Shown: positions 36,057-45,444, numbered from the stretch's first letter. The stretch: DNA of 64,000 nt from an uncultured Prevotellaceae bacterium (GCA_937900485.1 CALCEL010000083.1:4446-68445); one strand, 5' to 3'. Program-made: numbers and translations. Notes: generated by a model from the letters alone, not told the origin.

Positions 36057-36407
36057 TCAACATATATGGTACGGGGGTGCCCTGAGACGTTTCACATTAG
36101 AAACATTGCGTAATACTCTTGCCACGCATACGCCTAATGTCAAAACACAGATAATCGGTGTGAAGACGACTGACAGTGAACAGACATTCAGAAATGTCAG
36201 TCCGAGAAACTGACACAACACACAAGTCTGAATCGCATTAGTGCTCTGTTCGATATGTCCTCCACAATGTTTATGAACACATTCAGCACACTCACCGTCA
36301 TCATGTATGTCGTCATAATGTAAATGCAGAGATGAGAAAAGAAGTATTGGCAGAAAAACCGCCAATAAAACATAAGAAGATAATTGTCTTTTCACATCTA
36401 ATCGCAT
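36057..36407 (-). CDS. Small Cys/His-rich membrane protein of the TonB receptor locus
   Basis: 116 residues with two hydrophobic segments (about 12-26 and 76-95). Between them the chain HLHYDDIHDDGECAECVHKH and then CGGHIEQ and TCVLCQFLG concentrates His and Cys in C-x-x-C and H-x-H patterns, like small membrane proteins often found beside metal-related TonB receptors in Bacteroidales. I know no assigned function; metal sensing or binding is inferred. The start ATG at 36407 lies almost at the predicted transcription start. Confidence 0.65.
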   Translation of the reverse strand: MRLDVKRQLSSYVLLAVFLPILLFSSLHLHYDDIHDDGECAECVHKHCGGHIEQSTNAIQTCVLCQFLGLTFLNVCSLSVVFTPIICVLTLGVCVARVLRNVSNVKRLRAPPYHIC

Positions 36408-36411
36408 CCCG

Positions 36412-36439
36412 CAAATTTACGATTTTTCTGTTTAGCAAA
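36412..36439 (-). promoter_or_regulatory. Promoter upstream of the Cys/His-rich gene (-33 TTTG, -7 TAAATTTG)
   Basis: Minus strand TTTG (36436-36439) and TAAATTTG (36412-36419) with a 16-nt gap. The -7 box ends only 4 nt before the ATG, implying an almost leaderless transcript if both calls are right. Confidence 0.55.
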
Positions 36440-36788
36440 CTACGCACACGTATATACAAGTATAAAATTAAGTATTATTAACAGCTTGTCATTGTATGTC
36501 ATGGCTATACAATCAACAAATTAGAATAACAGTCAGCCTAACATTACAAAACGGAGACAGCTTTTTGCGTATTATACACTGTTGCCATAGTACGAGATGA
36601 GAAATCGGCAACCTACGTAATGGCATAGACACCCTTGCGGAGCGAGCGTATTACACCATCAGATGAAATCTGAGAGTGCATATCCGCATCTTGAAGAAGA
36701 GCGTCGGCCATAGACTATCTCTCAACTTTTCAGTTGGTAATTAGCACTGAGAACTACACTCATAAACGTGTGACCAGATTTCCTACCC
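36440..36788. other. Intergenic stretch before repeat copy 2
   Basis: About 350 bp without a supported gene. Several short open frames exist on both strands, none with a recognisable product. I could not fold a tRNA from it. It separates the locus promoter from repeat copy 2. Confidence 0.5.
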
Positions 36789-37096
36789 GCACCCGCAATT
36801 TTACTGTTCAAAACTCCTCTTTTTCCGTTGACACGAGGCAACGGAAAAATGACTTCCGGAATTTTTCCGTGTCTTATTCGGCATCTGAAATTCTTAGGTT
36901 AGGACGTTGAAAAGTTCAGGTTAGGATTTTTAAAATTGCAGACCTGCGTATAAACTATAACCTAACCTGAGAATTTCAAAAAAGAGACACAAGGTATTTA
37001 AATGCTTTATTTTAAGATTATCAGCAAATTAACCTAAATTTAGCAAAAAAAAGGTATAGGAAATTTCGTCAAGGGATAAATTGTCCTTTATTCCAC
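36789..37096 (+). repeat. 308-bp intergenic repeat, copy 2
   Basis: Same element as 18041-18348 (reversed) and 62309-62616. The first hairpin here is a perfect 11-bp stem, TTTTTCCGTTG (36820-36830) with CAACGGAAAAA (36839-36849). The long-range stem arms are TTCTTAGGTTAGG (36891-36903) and CCTAACCTGAGAA (36961-36973), again 57 nt apart and paired throughout with one G-T wobble. AGGTTAGGA occurs twice as a direct repeat. No open frame spans the element. Confidence 0.85.
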
Positions 37097-37219
37097 CAGG
37101 TTATTATGTCCTAATCATTTGTGGTTTACATTGCGAGTAGTCAGTAAGCGAGTAAGATTCATGATGAGAGATGACATTGTAAGTTCAGAGGAAAGAGTGT
37201 ATGACTCCTTGAGAAAAAT

Positions 37220-37258
37220 AAAAAAGGTTGACTCATAAAATGTGAGTCAACCTTTTTT
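37220..37258. terminator. Bidirectional terminator downstream of menC
   Basis: AAAAAAGGTTGACTCA pairs with TGAGTCAACCTTTTTT over a 7-nt loop, about 80 bp after the menC stop (leftward). Confidence 0.88.
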
Positions 37259-37339
37259 GCTTTCAATATATATGAACACATTCTTCAGCAAGACTAAAAC
37301 TACCGGTGGCCTCATCGGGAGTCACGTAATCCACGAAAG

Positions 37340-38332
37340 TCAGAAACGGCAGAACAGACGATCGCCGACGAGATGAAGAGGATAGCCGTCAATATTATTA
37401 GTATAAATCTGTCCAGTTCCAAGACCTTGTGGAAGAGGAGTGTATGCGTCCCCTTTCTCTTTTCTCAGCCTATCTATATGCTGTGCCACCCAATGCGCTA
37501 TGGCATTCAGTCCGACATTACTCTCCAGTGCGGACGTAGCCCACCATCCTATTCCTTTACTCTCTGCTAATGATATCCAGTCGTCACATCCTCGAAGTCC
37601 ACCATGAAGAGATGGTTTAAGGATGATATACTGAGGTTGTATGGTATCCAGCAACTCTTTTCTATACTCAGTCACTCCACACTTGACAAGGCCGTTATGG
37701 TCAGGTATGAGCTCCTCATCGAGAGCGATTGGCAAAGGCGTTTCCCTGCACAGACTCGCCATCTCGCTCCACTGCCCAGCCTTTATCGGCTGCTCAATGC
37801 TATGCAGATCAAGCTTAGCGAGAACGTCCAGTTTCCTTCTCACGTCATCGCCTGGAGAAAAAGCGCCGTTAGCGTCCACCCTCAGCTCAATCACATCCTT
37901 CGGGAAACGACTTCTTATCATCTTCAACAACGTCATCTCCTCATCAAAATTAATAGCTCCTATTTTCAGTTTAAGACACTGAAAGCCCGCTGACAGTTTC
38001 TCCTCGATACGCTGTCGCATAGTATCGAAGTCACCCATCCAAATCAGACCGTTGATCTGGATTCCATCTTGTCCCTTAGAGTATGTCGAGTCGCTCAGAA
38101 TGAGAGACTGACGCTCATAATGCCATTTGGCGGTCTCGTGTGCAAACAAAAGAGCTGATGATGTGTCCGGTGACAGGTCGGGCAGCGGAGCATATTCACC
38201 GACTCCGACATGAGAGGGATTATCTTCGTCCACATACCTCAGATACTGTACGTAGTGCTCGGTATATGAACCGCGCGACGTGCCAGCCCTGAACTTAAAG
38301 ACCAGTCTATGCTGCTGAAAATCGAATAACAT
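37340..38332 (-). CDS. menC: o-Succinylbenzoate synthase
   Basis: Enolase-superfamily dehydratase of menaquinone synthesis. Catalytic Lys in CLKLKIGA near residue 123, metal ligands in RVDANGAF, SIEQPI and ALDEEL, and the second-face Lys in YIILKPSLHGGL near residue 235. WWATSALESNVGLNAIAHW near residue 263 is typical of OSBS. 330 residues. It is the last gene of the PH-dacB-M23-menC leftward run and ends before a strong terminator; the partner menE lies at 13282. Confidence 0.9.
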   Translation of the reverse strand: MLFDFQQHRLVFKFRAGTSRGSYTEHYVQYLRYVDEDNPSHVGVGEYAPLPDLSPDTSSALLFAHETAKWHYERQSLILSDSTYSKGQDGIQINGLIWMGDFDTMRQRIEEKLSAGFQCLKLKIGAINFDEEMTLLKMIRSRFPKDVIELRVDANGAFSPGDDVRRKLDVLAKLDLHSIEQPIKAGQWSEMASLCRETPLPIALDEELIPDHNGLVKCGVTEYRKELLDTIQPQYIILKPSLHGGLRGCDDWISLAESKGIGWWATSALESNVGLNAIAHWVAQHIDRLRKEKGDAYTPLPQGLGTGQIYTNNIDGYPLHLVGDRLFCRF

Positions 38333-38349
38333 ATTATGGAAATAATTAA

Positions 38350-38994
38350 CTACATATTATTGACCGACTCCTCTATTATCTTCAGGGAGCCGTTGCTCAG
38401 TTTGGTGAAGACGAAACGTCCATTCTTAATCTTATTGTTCTTATGGTCGTAGAGCTTAGCGCTGTCGAACCTTTTACCATTCACACGAGTCTCGAAATGC
38501 AAGTGTTCCGTTGTTGCCCTTCCTGTCCTTCCAGTCAACCCGATAAACTGTCCAGCTTTGACGACGTCACCTTTTTTTACCTTGTTTTTTGACTGATGGC
38601 TATATAACGTCTCAAGCCCATTGTCGTGTCGTATTATTATGGTGTTGCCATAACCATAATAGACCTGTGACATAGTGACCACTCCGGAGAAAGCCGCGAA
38701 TATGGAGTCATTAGGCTTTGTCTTGATATCCGTGCCAGAGTGATGTCGTCTGCCTCCGTAAGGGCTTATGACATGAGCTCCCGGCAAAGGGTAGCACCAC
38801 TCGTCATCGCTCATATCAGCGAAGTTAACGGTAAAGGTGTTAGCGTCGGCAAACGGGTTCTTCATTGCCTGTTCACTTATCACCTCACTTTTAACGGTAT
38901 CATTGTCGTATGACACACGGTTTTCATTGACCTGCGAATACACGTCAGGTGCGAACACGAAAAAGAAAATAGATATAAGTATAGTAACAAACAT
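38350..38994 (-). CDS. Exported M23 (LytM-type) zinc metallopeptidase
   Basis: Peptidoglycan endopeptidase-like protein. Signal MFVTILISIFFFVFAPDVYS, linker, then the M23 domain with ISPYGGRRHHSGTD (His and Asp zinc ligands near residue 110), ETLYSHQSKN and TTEHLHFETR (the HxH pair) all intact, so catalytic activity is expected. Start at ATG 38994 puts the signal at the N-terminus and gives a 5-bp gap to dacB; an ATG at 39021 would overlap dacB. A basic C-terminal 30 residues follows the domain. Confidence 0.9.
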   Translation of the reverse strand: MFVTILISIFFFVFAPDVYSQVNENRVSYDNDTVKSEVISEQAMKNPFADANTFTVNFADMSDDEWCYPLPGAHVISPYGGRRHHSGTDIKTKPNDSIFAAFSGVVTMSQVYYGYGNTIIIRHDNGLETLYSHQSKNKVKKGDVVKAGQFIGLTGRTGRATTEHLHFETRVNGKRFDSAKLYDHKNNKIKNGRFVFTKLSNGSLKIIEESVNNM

Positions 38995-38999
38995 AATAT

Positions 39000-40337
39000 T
39001 TAATCGGCGATAATTGTACAAATCCTATCTTGAAAATCCTGACCAGTCTTATTCTTCATGACTCCATTAATAATGATTGAGAAGGCGAAGAGATGTCCGT
39101 TCGGAGCGTTGATATATCCTGATAGACTACTTACCCCCTTCAATGTGCCGGTCTTAGCATGCACATTATACTGTACATTACCCGAGGTCATACGTTTGCT
39201 GAGCGTGCCGTCCTTTCCTGAAATAGGTAGAGCGGGATACAGGTAATCGAAGATATTGTGGTTCTGGTACGCATACCTCAGCAGGGCAATCTGAGTGTTT
39301 GCCGTGTGATAGTCATAAAGACTCACCCCGCTGCCATCAGCTATCTCGACATCGTTAATCGCCACACCTGCTTTCCGCAACACCTTCTCAATCTGCCTTA
39401 CACCGTCCTTTTCCGTGCATCCCTTATTCTTGTTTATCTTGGCTAATTTCCAAAACAAAGACTCGGCGTATAAGTTATCTGAGTTTTTCAGTGTACGCTG
39501 AAGCACCTGCTCCACCGTTGTGGAGTTAGTGTAGAAACATCGTGGTGAGTATTTTGAGAGCAGTGTCTTGACTCCGTGACTGAATGATTCTAATGTGTCG
39601 CCTTCAGCACTAATAGCTATGACACCTTTCTCTTTCAGCACGTCACCTAAGGTGATAAGGAAATGGGTCCATGGTCTGAAGGCTGGGTCTTTTGAATATT
39701 TTGTGGATGCCGGAGCGTTCTGACCTCTGTTAAACATCAAAGCACTTAAATACGGCTCGTAGGTGGACGGGACATCATCCCAACACCATCCTTTTCCGTA
39801 AAGTAGTGTGTCTCTCATGCTTATGTCGGCATAGAGGGTTCCTCTGACACATTTCACTCCCTGGCCTATCAGGGCGTCTGCTATGTCTCTCAGCTTTTCA
39901 TACGTGAATGTCGGATCGAAGTCACCGACGACGTACACGTCGCCATTCAACACGCTGTCGGCACGATTGATCTTACCGGTGTAATACGCCTTGGTGCGGT
40001 ACTCATGTGAGGCGCCGAGAAGGCTCAATGCTGATATGCTGGTCAGCAGTTTCTGAGTTGACGCCGGACGCAACACCTTATTCTCATTAAATGAATAGAA
40101 CAAAGTGTCTTGCGTCAGGTCATAAATGCACATGCCGACTGTGAACGGAGCATCAATAGCCTCATACACTATGGTGTCAAGCTGGAGTCTCACCCTGTCC
40201 TCCCAAGGTATGGAGTCCTCACGTACCGAATCACTCAGCGACTCACCAACCACCTGTTCATATGACACGTCCTGCGCACATACGCACAATGAATGACATA
40301 ACGCTATGAGAACGTAAATAAACCTTTTAATCTTCAT
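39000..40337 (-). CDS. dacB: D-alanyl-D-alanine carboxypeptidase/endopeptidase, S13 family
   Basis: Low-molecular-mass penicillin-binding protein of the PBP4 type acting in the periplasm on peptidoglycan cross-links. Signal peptide ends CVCA-Q. SxxK is RPASTQKLL (Ser93, Lys96), SxN is in LKNSDNLYAE near residue 295, and KTG is in HAKTGTLKG near residue 395. 445 residues with the S13-specific insert after SxxK. Its start overlaps the stop of the PH gene by 11 bp. Sits with an M23 peptidase gene, suggesting a peptidoglycan-editing unit. Confidence 0.94.
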   Translation of the reverse strand: MKIKRFIYVLIALCHSLCVCAQDVSYEQVVGESLSDSVREDSIPWEDRVRLQLDTIVYEAIDAPFTVGMCIYDLTQDTLFYSFNENKVLRPASTQKLLTSISALSLLGASHEYRTKAYYTGKINRADSVLNGDVYVVGDFDPTFTYEKLRDIADALIGQGVKCVRGTLYADISMRDTLLYGKGWCWDDVPSTYEPYLSALMFNRGQNAPASTKYSKDPAFRPWTHFLITLGDVLKEKGVIAISAEGDTLESFSHGVKTLLSKYSPRCFYTNSTTVEQVLQRTLKNSDNLYAESLFWKLAKINKNKGCTEKDGVRQIEKVLRKAGVAINDVEIADGSGVSLYDYHTANTQIALLRYAYQNHNIFDYLYPALPISGKDGTLSKRMTSGNVQYNVHAKTGTLKGVSSLSGYINAPNGHLFAFSIIINGVMKNKTGQDFQDRICTIIAD

Positions 40338-40758
40338 ATATCCTTGTCTCTTTAGTCTTATTTATCTTACCGATGAAATCACCGACATTATCAGGGTTGA
40401 CAAAGAGAATGACCTGCTTGTCAGTGGTCAGTCTCACTCGCTCACCTATCTTAATACCAGAAAAGGAAAATGAACAAACGTTTTCCACCTTTACTATGTC
40501 ATGTATATCGACTATCACGTCACGAGCGAATCGTCCCTTATGTATCACAAGCATACCGTCAGTGGTTATCGTATAGGTGGTGTTGATCATCCTCTCTACG
40601 ACAACGACCATAAGGAAAATCACTATGGAGAGTAATATGCCGACAACGGGCTTGGTACCGTTATCAACCTGCCATAAGAGGCAGGCTACACATATAAATA
40701 GAAAGACCAGGACAGCATACTGTCCAGTGGTGATCTTTGCGTGAAAAAGTCTGTTCAA
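40327..40758 (-). CDS. Membrane protein with bacterial PH-like domain
   Basis: 143 residues: two transmembrane helices (about residues 13-30 and 38-57) form a hairpin, followed by a soluble beta-rich domain (YTITTDGMLVIHKGRFARDVIVDIHDIVKVENV) that fits the bacterial pleckstrin-homology fold. Unknown function. It overlaps dacB and opens the envelope-gene run, and is separated from the M16 gene by a terminator. Confidence 0.72.
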   Translation of the reverse strand: MNRLFHAKITTGQYAVLVFLFICVACLLWQVDNGTKPVVGILLSIVIFLMVVVVERMINTTYTITTDGMLVIHKGRFARDVIVDIHDIVKVENVCSFSFSGIKIGERVRLTTDKQVILFVNPDNVGDFIGKINKTKETRIYED

Positions 40759-40867
40759 TGTTTATGTTATTTATATGGTGAATAATAAAAGCGTGACGTT
40801 ACATCAACGACGAGACATGAGTCTGTCACATGTGTTCAGGCTGTCATCACCGACTGGTGTATGGAAA

Positions 40868-40915
40868 AAATGCGTGAAGCAGTCAGGGATACGTACGTAT
40901 CTGCCTGACCGCTTC
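40868..40915 (-). terminator. Terminator after the M16 peptidase gene
   Basis: GAAGC-GTCAGG pairs with CCTGAC-GCTTC around an inner ACGTACGT palindrome; on the minus strand the stem is followed by ACGCATTTTTT. Confidence 0.78.
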
Positions 40916-40927
40916 TCATGTCACTTA

Positions 40928-43729
40928 TCACTTTACCGGGCTTGTCATACCAACCTCGATGAGGTTTCCGCTTGTGAAGATTTTCTTGGCAAGTTTTCTG
41001 ACAGAGTCGACAGTCACGGCATTAACCTGTTTCTCGTATCCGTCAACACAGTTGATGCCCATACGTGTAGACAGCTGCAGCTGAGTCATCCAATAGTTGT
41101 TCTTCTTCAGGTTCTCCGCCTGTAATCTGAGAAGATACTCCTTCGCTTTCTGCAGTTCCACCTCTGACGGTCCCTCATTTATGAGTTTCTCGATTCCATC
41201 GTAAACGATCTTCGTCATACGCTCACGTTTCTCTGGTGCTGTCGGGAGTTGTATCTCAGCCAACGCCAGCTTCTCAGGGTATTGGGTGATATTCATACTT
41301 ACACCTACAGAGTAAGCACCACCCTCATCCTCTCGTACTGTCTGAGTGAACAATGTTTTTGTGACATATTTCAGAGCATCCAGAGTGATGTCGTTCTCCA
41401 TATTAAGCTCCAACGGAGCGCTGTAAACAAACAAGACGATGGCGTTAGGTGTCTGCTGCTCTTTCTCAAAGACATTCTTTCTGACACCCTTGGCAATTTT
41501 CTTCGTACCCTCTCGATATGACTCGCTACCCTTGATGACTGGTAACGCTCCTATATACTTCGCCAACAGAGGAGCCACGGAGTCTGCGTCAATGTCTCCG
41601 ACGAAATAGAACTCGAAGTCATCACCGTCAGCGAAACGCTCTCTGTATATGTTCAGACACTTGTCATAGTCAATTTTATCGAAATCCTCTGAGCGTGTAC
41701 GTCTTGAGCGTACATTGTCATTGTACATAACCTTAGATATCGTGTCCACCAACGCAACCATAGGGTCCATCTCCTGGTTCTGCATAATATCCTTAGAGCG
41801 TTTGATATATGACTTGAACGCCTCGTCGTCTCTTCTTGGAGACGTGAAACGCAAGTACATGAGCTGTAACATCGTCTCAAGGTCTTTCTTCACGCATGAG
41901 CCGGTGACAGACTCTGTTCTGTCGCTAACAGACGCATTACAGCTAACCTGGATTCCAGCGAGTTTCTTATTGAGATCTGTCTCACTGAAAGCACCAAGTC
42001 CACCCTCAGACACCACGCCGACATTGCCAAACTGCAGATAGTCCTCATCGTCATACAATGACGTACCTCCCCAGCTGACAGCGCGCATCATGATCTGGTT
42101 TGGAGCGTAGTCAGTCTTCTTGACATGTATCTTAATTCCATTCTTGAGAGTAATCAGCTTAGAGCCGAAGACATCATCTTTGACACTCTTGACCTTACTG
42201 CTCTTTGGCAATGATGTGATGAGAGGGTCTGTGTTCACCTCTTCCTTGTATGGCTCAATCTCCTCCGCCTTAACCTCGTCAAGGTACTTGGTTATGTTTT
42301 CCTTTGTAGGGTAGTTAATGCCTTCTTTGTCCGGGAAAAATCCTATGACGACGAGATTAGAGTCAGGCAATTGTGACACGAACTGATTGACATAGTCTAA
42401 CGGGATATTAGGAACAATCTGGTTCATCAGCATGTACTCTGTCTCGATATTCACCATAGGCTCGCTATCCAAGTAATTTCTCACGCACTGATTAACAAAA
42501 GCGCTACTTTTGATCTTGTCTCTACCCTGGTATTCTTTCTCCACATCAGACAAACAATCTGCTTTGAATCGCTCGTACTCTGACGCCGTGAATCCATAAC
42601 GTGACGCGCGCAGAATCTCTCGGTAAAGTCCTTTCACCGCATCCTTGTCACCGTTATCCTTAAACACAACTCCTCCAGTAACCGCGTCTTTGGTCTTGGC
42701 TACAAAGAAGTTGTCGAAATATATGCCGGCCTGAATGAAAGGAGAGTCTTCTTTCTTCATGATTTCCTCCATACGACTTGATATCATCGTACTAACCGCA
42801 TTCTTCACATACTCGTACGCGAAATATGAGGCAGTAGACTTTAATGCGTCAGGAAATGGCTCCATCTTCCAAAACAGTTCAATGAGTGAGTTTGCCTGTT
42901 CCTTGTCCTTCTGTATTGACACGATGGTCTCTTTATTGTCTGGTACTGGATAGAACTCACGTACTGCGGGATTCTCCACCTTCTTGATGTCTGAGAATAT
43001 CGTCTTCACCTTCTCCTCGATAACGTTCACGTCCACATCACCAACGATGATTATGGCCTGAAGATCTGGACGGTACCATTTCTTATAGTAGTCTTTGAGA
43101 GTCTGATAAGGGAAGTTCATCACGATATCCATCGTTCCGATCGGCATTCTCTCGGCATATTTACTACCCGGATATATCTCAGGCAGTGACTTCTCTGTCA
43201 GTCTCTGCATTGCCGAGCTTCGCATTCTCCACTCCTCGTTAATCACTCCTCTCTCTTTGTCAATCTCACTATCCTCAAGTGTCAGGTCGTGACTCCAGTC
43301 GTGCAAGATGTAGAGACAAGAGTCGATAGCTCCAGGCACTTCCACATTGACATTGTCTATATTATAGACGGTCTCATCAAAACTGGTGTATGCGTTTAGG
43401 TTCTCTCCGAACTTAACGCCTATGGTCTCAAGGTATTTTTTCAGACGGTCACCCGGGAAATTCTTAGTGCCGTTAAAACACATATGCTCCAGGAAATGCG
43501 CAAGACCTCTCTGGTTGTCATCTTCCTGCATGGAACCGACATTCTGCGCAATGTAAAAAAATGCTCGTTTCTCCGGCCATTCGTTATGACGAATGTAATA
43601 AGTTAGTCCATTCGGGAGAACACCTTTCTTGATCTGCGGATCAGACGGTATCTCCATGTTTTGAGCTTGTGCGCCTAACGCACCACAGCAGACAATGCTT
43701 AAAAAAAGCAATAGTTTTCTAAGTTTCAT
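40928..43729 (-). CDS. Exported M16 zinc metallopeptidase
   Basis: Pitrilysin-family protease, 933 residues with signal peptide (ending AQA-Q). Inverted zinc motif HFLEH at residues 78-82 with the distal Glu in ERGVINEEW near residue 155; domains 2-4 follow, and the third-domain repeat (LKNGIKIHVKKTDYAPNQIMM) begins near residue 530. This two-half single-chain form (about 100 kDa) is common in Bacteroidales and is periplasmic. Substrate unknown. It is a monocistronic-looking gene with a terminator; the nadB gene lies 123 bp upstream on the same strand. Confidence 0.95.
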   Translation of the reverse strand: MKLRKLLLFLSIVCCGALGAQAQNMEIPSDPQIKKGVLPNGLTYYIRHNEWPEKRAFFYIAQNVGSMQEDDNQRGLAHFLEHMCFNGTKNFPGDRLKKYLETIGVKFGENLNAYTSFDETVYNIDNVNVEVPGAIDSCLYILHDWSHDLTLEDSEIDKERGVINEEWRMRSSAMQRLTEKSLPEIYPGSKYAERMPIGTMDIVMNFPYQTLKDYYKKWYRPDLQAIIIVGDVDVNVIEEKVKTIFSDIKKVENPAVREFYPVPDNKETIVSIQKDKEQANSLIELFWKMEPFPDALKSTASYFAYEYVKNAVSTMISSRMEEIMKKEDSPFIQAGIYFDNFFVAKTKDAVTGGVVFKDNGDKDAVKGLYREILRASRYGFTASEYERFKADCLSDVEKEYQGRDKIKSSAFVNQCVRNYLDSEPMVNIETEYMLMNQIVPNIPLDYVNQFVSQLPDSNLVVIGFFPDKEGINYPTKENITKYLDEVKAEEIEPYKEEVNTDPLITSLPKSSKVKSVKDDVFGSKLITLKNGIKIHVKKTDYAPNQIMMRAVSWGGTSLYDDEDYLQFGNVGVVSEGGLGAFSETDLNKKLAGIQVSCNASVSDRTESVTGSCVKKDLETMLQLMYLRFTSPRRDDEAFKSYIKRSKDIMQNQEMDPMVALVDTISKVMYNDNVRSRRTRSEDFDKIDYDKCLNIYRERFADGDDFEFYFVGDIDADSVAPLLAKYIGALPVIKGSESYREGTKKIAKGVRKNVFEKEQQTPNAIVLFVYSAPLELNMENDITLDALKYVTKTLFTQTVREDEGGAYSVGVSMNITQYPEKLALAEIQLPTAPEKRERMTKIVYDGIEKLINEGPSEVELQKAKEYLLRLQAENLKKNNYWMTQLQLSTRMGINCVDGYEKQVNAVTVDSVRKLAKKIFTSGNLIEVGMTSPVK

Positions 43730-43851
43730 AAATATGAATATTAGTTCATTAAAAGTATTTATTATACAGCATCAAAGGAGGGTTCTGAAATTATCTACAT
43801 GAGAATATCCAGAACCATCCCAAGTTTACAATCAGATTAAACGCTTCGTCA

Positions 43852-45444
43852 TTATTTCACGTTGTCAAGGGCGTGTTTCGCATAATCCACGGTATAATGC
43901 AATCCACGGCTCTCTTTACGCTCTAAAGCCTGACGGGTTATGAGATATCCCACATTAATCATATTGCGAAGCTCACATATATCTCTTGTCGGCTTGACAC
44001 GCTTAAACAGATGCTCAGTCTCCTCATAAAGCAGGTCTAAGCGCTCCCAAGCGCGGTGAAGACGCAGGTCGCTTCTCACGATTCCCACATAGGTGGACAT
44101 AATCTGTCCTACTTCCTTGGCATCCTGAGCAATGAGGACTTTCTCCTCGTTCGTCATTGTGCCCTCATCGTTCCACTCAGGTATCTTCTCGTTGAACTCA
44201 TAGCCGTCAATGACGTCAAGTGAATGTCTTGCAGCCGCATCAGCATAGACCACGGCTTCTATGAGAGAGTTGCTGGCGAGTCGGTTTCCGCCGTGAAGAC
44301 CTGTACAAGAACACTCGCCCACAGCATAGAGACGCTTGATGGAGCTTTGTCCGTCTAGGTCAACCTGTATACCTCCACACATATAATGTGCTGACGGAGC
44401 AACTGGTATATACTGCTTCGTTATGTCTATTCCTATTGAGAGACACTTAGCGTAAATGTTCGGGAAGTGTTTTTTAGTCTCCTCCGGATCTTTGTGTGTG
44501 ACATCGAGGCAGACATGGTCCAAAGCATGCACTTTCATCTCATTATCGATGGCGCGAGCCACGATATCACGCGGAGCGAGACTGAGTCGCTCGTCATACT
44601 TCTGCATGAACTCCTCACCATTAGGCAAACGTAATATGCCACCGTATCCTCGCATGGCCTCGGTAATCAGGTAAGCCGGATGGGTCTCATTAGGATTGAA
44701 CAATACTGTCGGATGGAACTGTACAAACTCCATGTCTTTCACCTTACCCTTTGCACGATATACCATGGCTATACCATCTCCTGTCGCTATGCTCGGATTA
44801 GATGTTGTCTGGTATATCGCTCCTGTACCTCCAGTAGCCATCAGCGTAACCTTAGAGAGATAGGTGTCAACCTTTCCTGTCTCCGGATTAAGTACATACG
44901 CTCCATAACACTCTATGTCCGGAGTACGTCTGGTAACCCTTATCCCTAAATGATGCTGAGTGATTATCTCCACGGCAAAATGATTCTCAAACACTTCAAT
45001 ATCCGGATTGTTTCGCACTGCGGCTATAAGACCTCTCTGTATCTCCGCACCAGTGTCATCAGCATGGTGAAGAATACGAAACTCAGAATGACCTCCCTCT
45101 CTGTGCAAGTCGAAGGAGCCGTCTTCTTTTTTATCGAAATTAACACCCCACTTCACAAGATCTTTGATGCCAGCAGGAGCATTACGCACCACTTGCTCCA
45201 CTGCCTCCCTATTGTTAATGAAGTCTCCCGCTATCATCGTATCCTCTATATGCTTCTCGAAATTGTCAACAAGTAAGTTGGTGACAGAGGATATTCCTCC
45301 CTGTGCCTTCGCCGTATTAGCTTCCTCAATAGTTGTCTTACATATTATGGCAACCTTACCTTTTTTCTCTTTAGCAACTTTAAGTGCATAACACATACCG
45401 GCTACTCCAGAACCGATAATGAGAAAATCAAATTTATGCGTCAT
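43852..45444 (-). CDS. nadB: L-aspartate oxidase
   Basis: FAD enzyme oxidising aspartate to iminoaspartate for NAD synthesis. FAD-binding IIGSGVAGMCYAL at residues 9-21, TAKAQGGISSV near residue 45, HREGGHSEFRILHHADDTG near residue 115, the substrate loop VAPSAHYMCGGIQVD near residue 350, and GLHGGNRLASNSLIEAVVYA. The C-terminal helical bundle is complete. 530 residues. nadA and nadC are not next to it. Confidence 0.96.
   Translation of the reverse strand: MTHKFDFLIIGSGVAGMCYALKVAKEKKGKVAIICKTTIEEANTAKAQGGISSVTNLLVDNFEKHIEDTMIAGDFINNREAVEQVVRNAPAGIKDLVKWGVNFDKKEDGSFDLHREGGHSEFRILHHADDTGAEIQRGLIAAVRNNPDIEVFENHFAVEIITQHHLGIRVTRRTPDIECYGAYVLNPETGKVDTYLSKVTLMATGGTGAIYQTTSNPSIATGDGIAMVYRAKGKVKDMEFVQFHPTVLFNPNETHPAYLITEAMRGYGGILRLPNGEEFMQKYDERLSLAPRDIVARAIDNEMKVHALDHVCLDVTHKDPEETKKHFPNIYAKCLSIGIDITKQYIPVAPSAHYMCGGIQVDLDGQSSIKRLYAVGECSCTGLHGGNRLASNSLIEAVVYADAAARHSLDVIDGYEFNEKIPEWNDEGTMTNEEKVLIAQDAKEVGQIMSTYVGIVRSDLRLHRAWERLDLLYEETEHLFKRVKPTRDICELRNMINVGYLITRQALERKESRGLHYTVDYAKHALDNVK

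Noticed and set aside
36540..36788. Possible tRNA or small RNA in the gap before repeat copy 2
   Set aside because: No cloverleaf with a T-loop GTTCRA and a matching acceptor stem could be built; short hairpins only.
40775..41125. Plus-strand open frame of 116 codons over the end of the M16 gene
   Set aside because: It runs through the M16 terminator and lies antisense to the conserved M16 C-terminus; no product resemblance.
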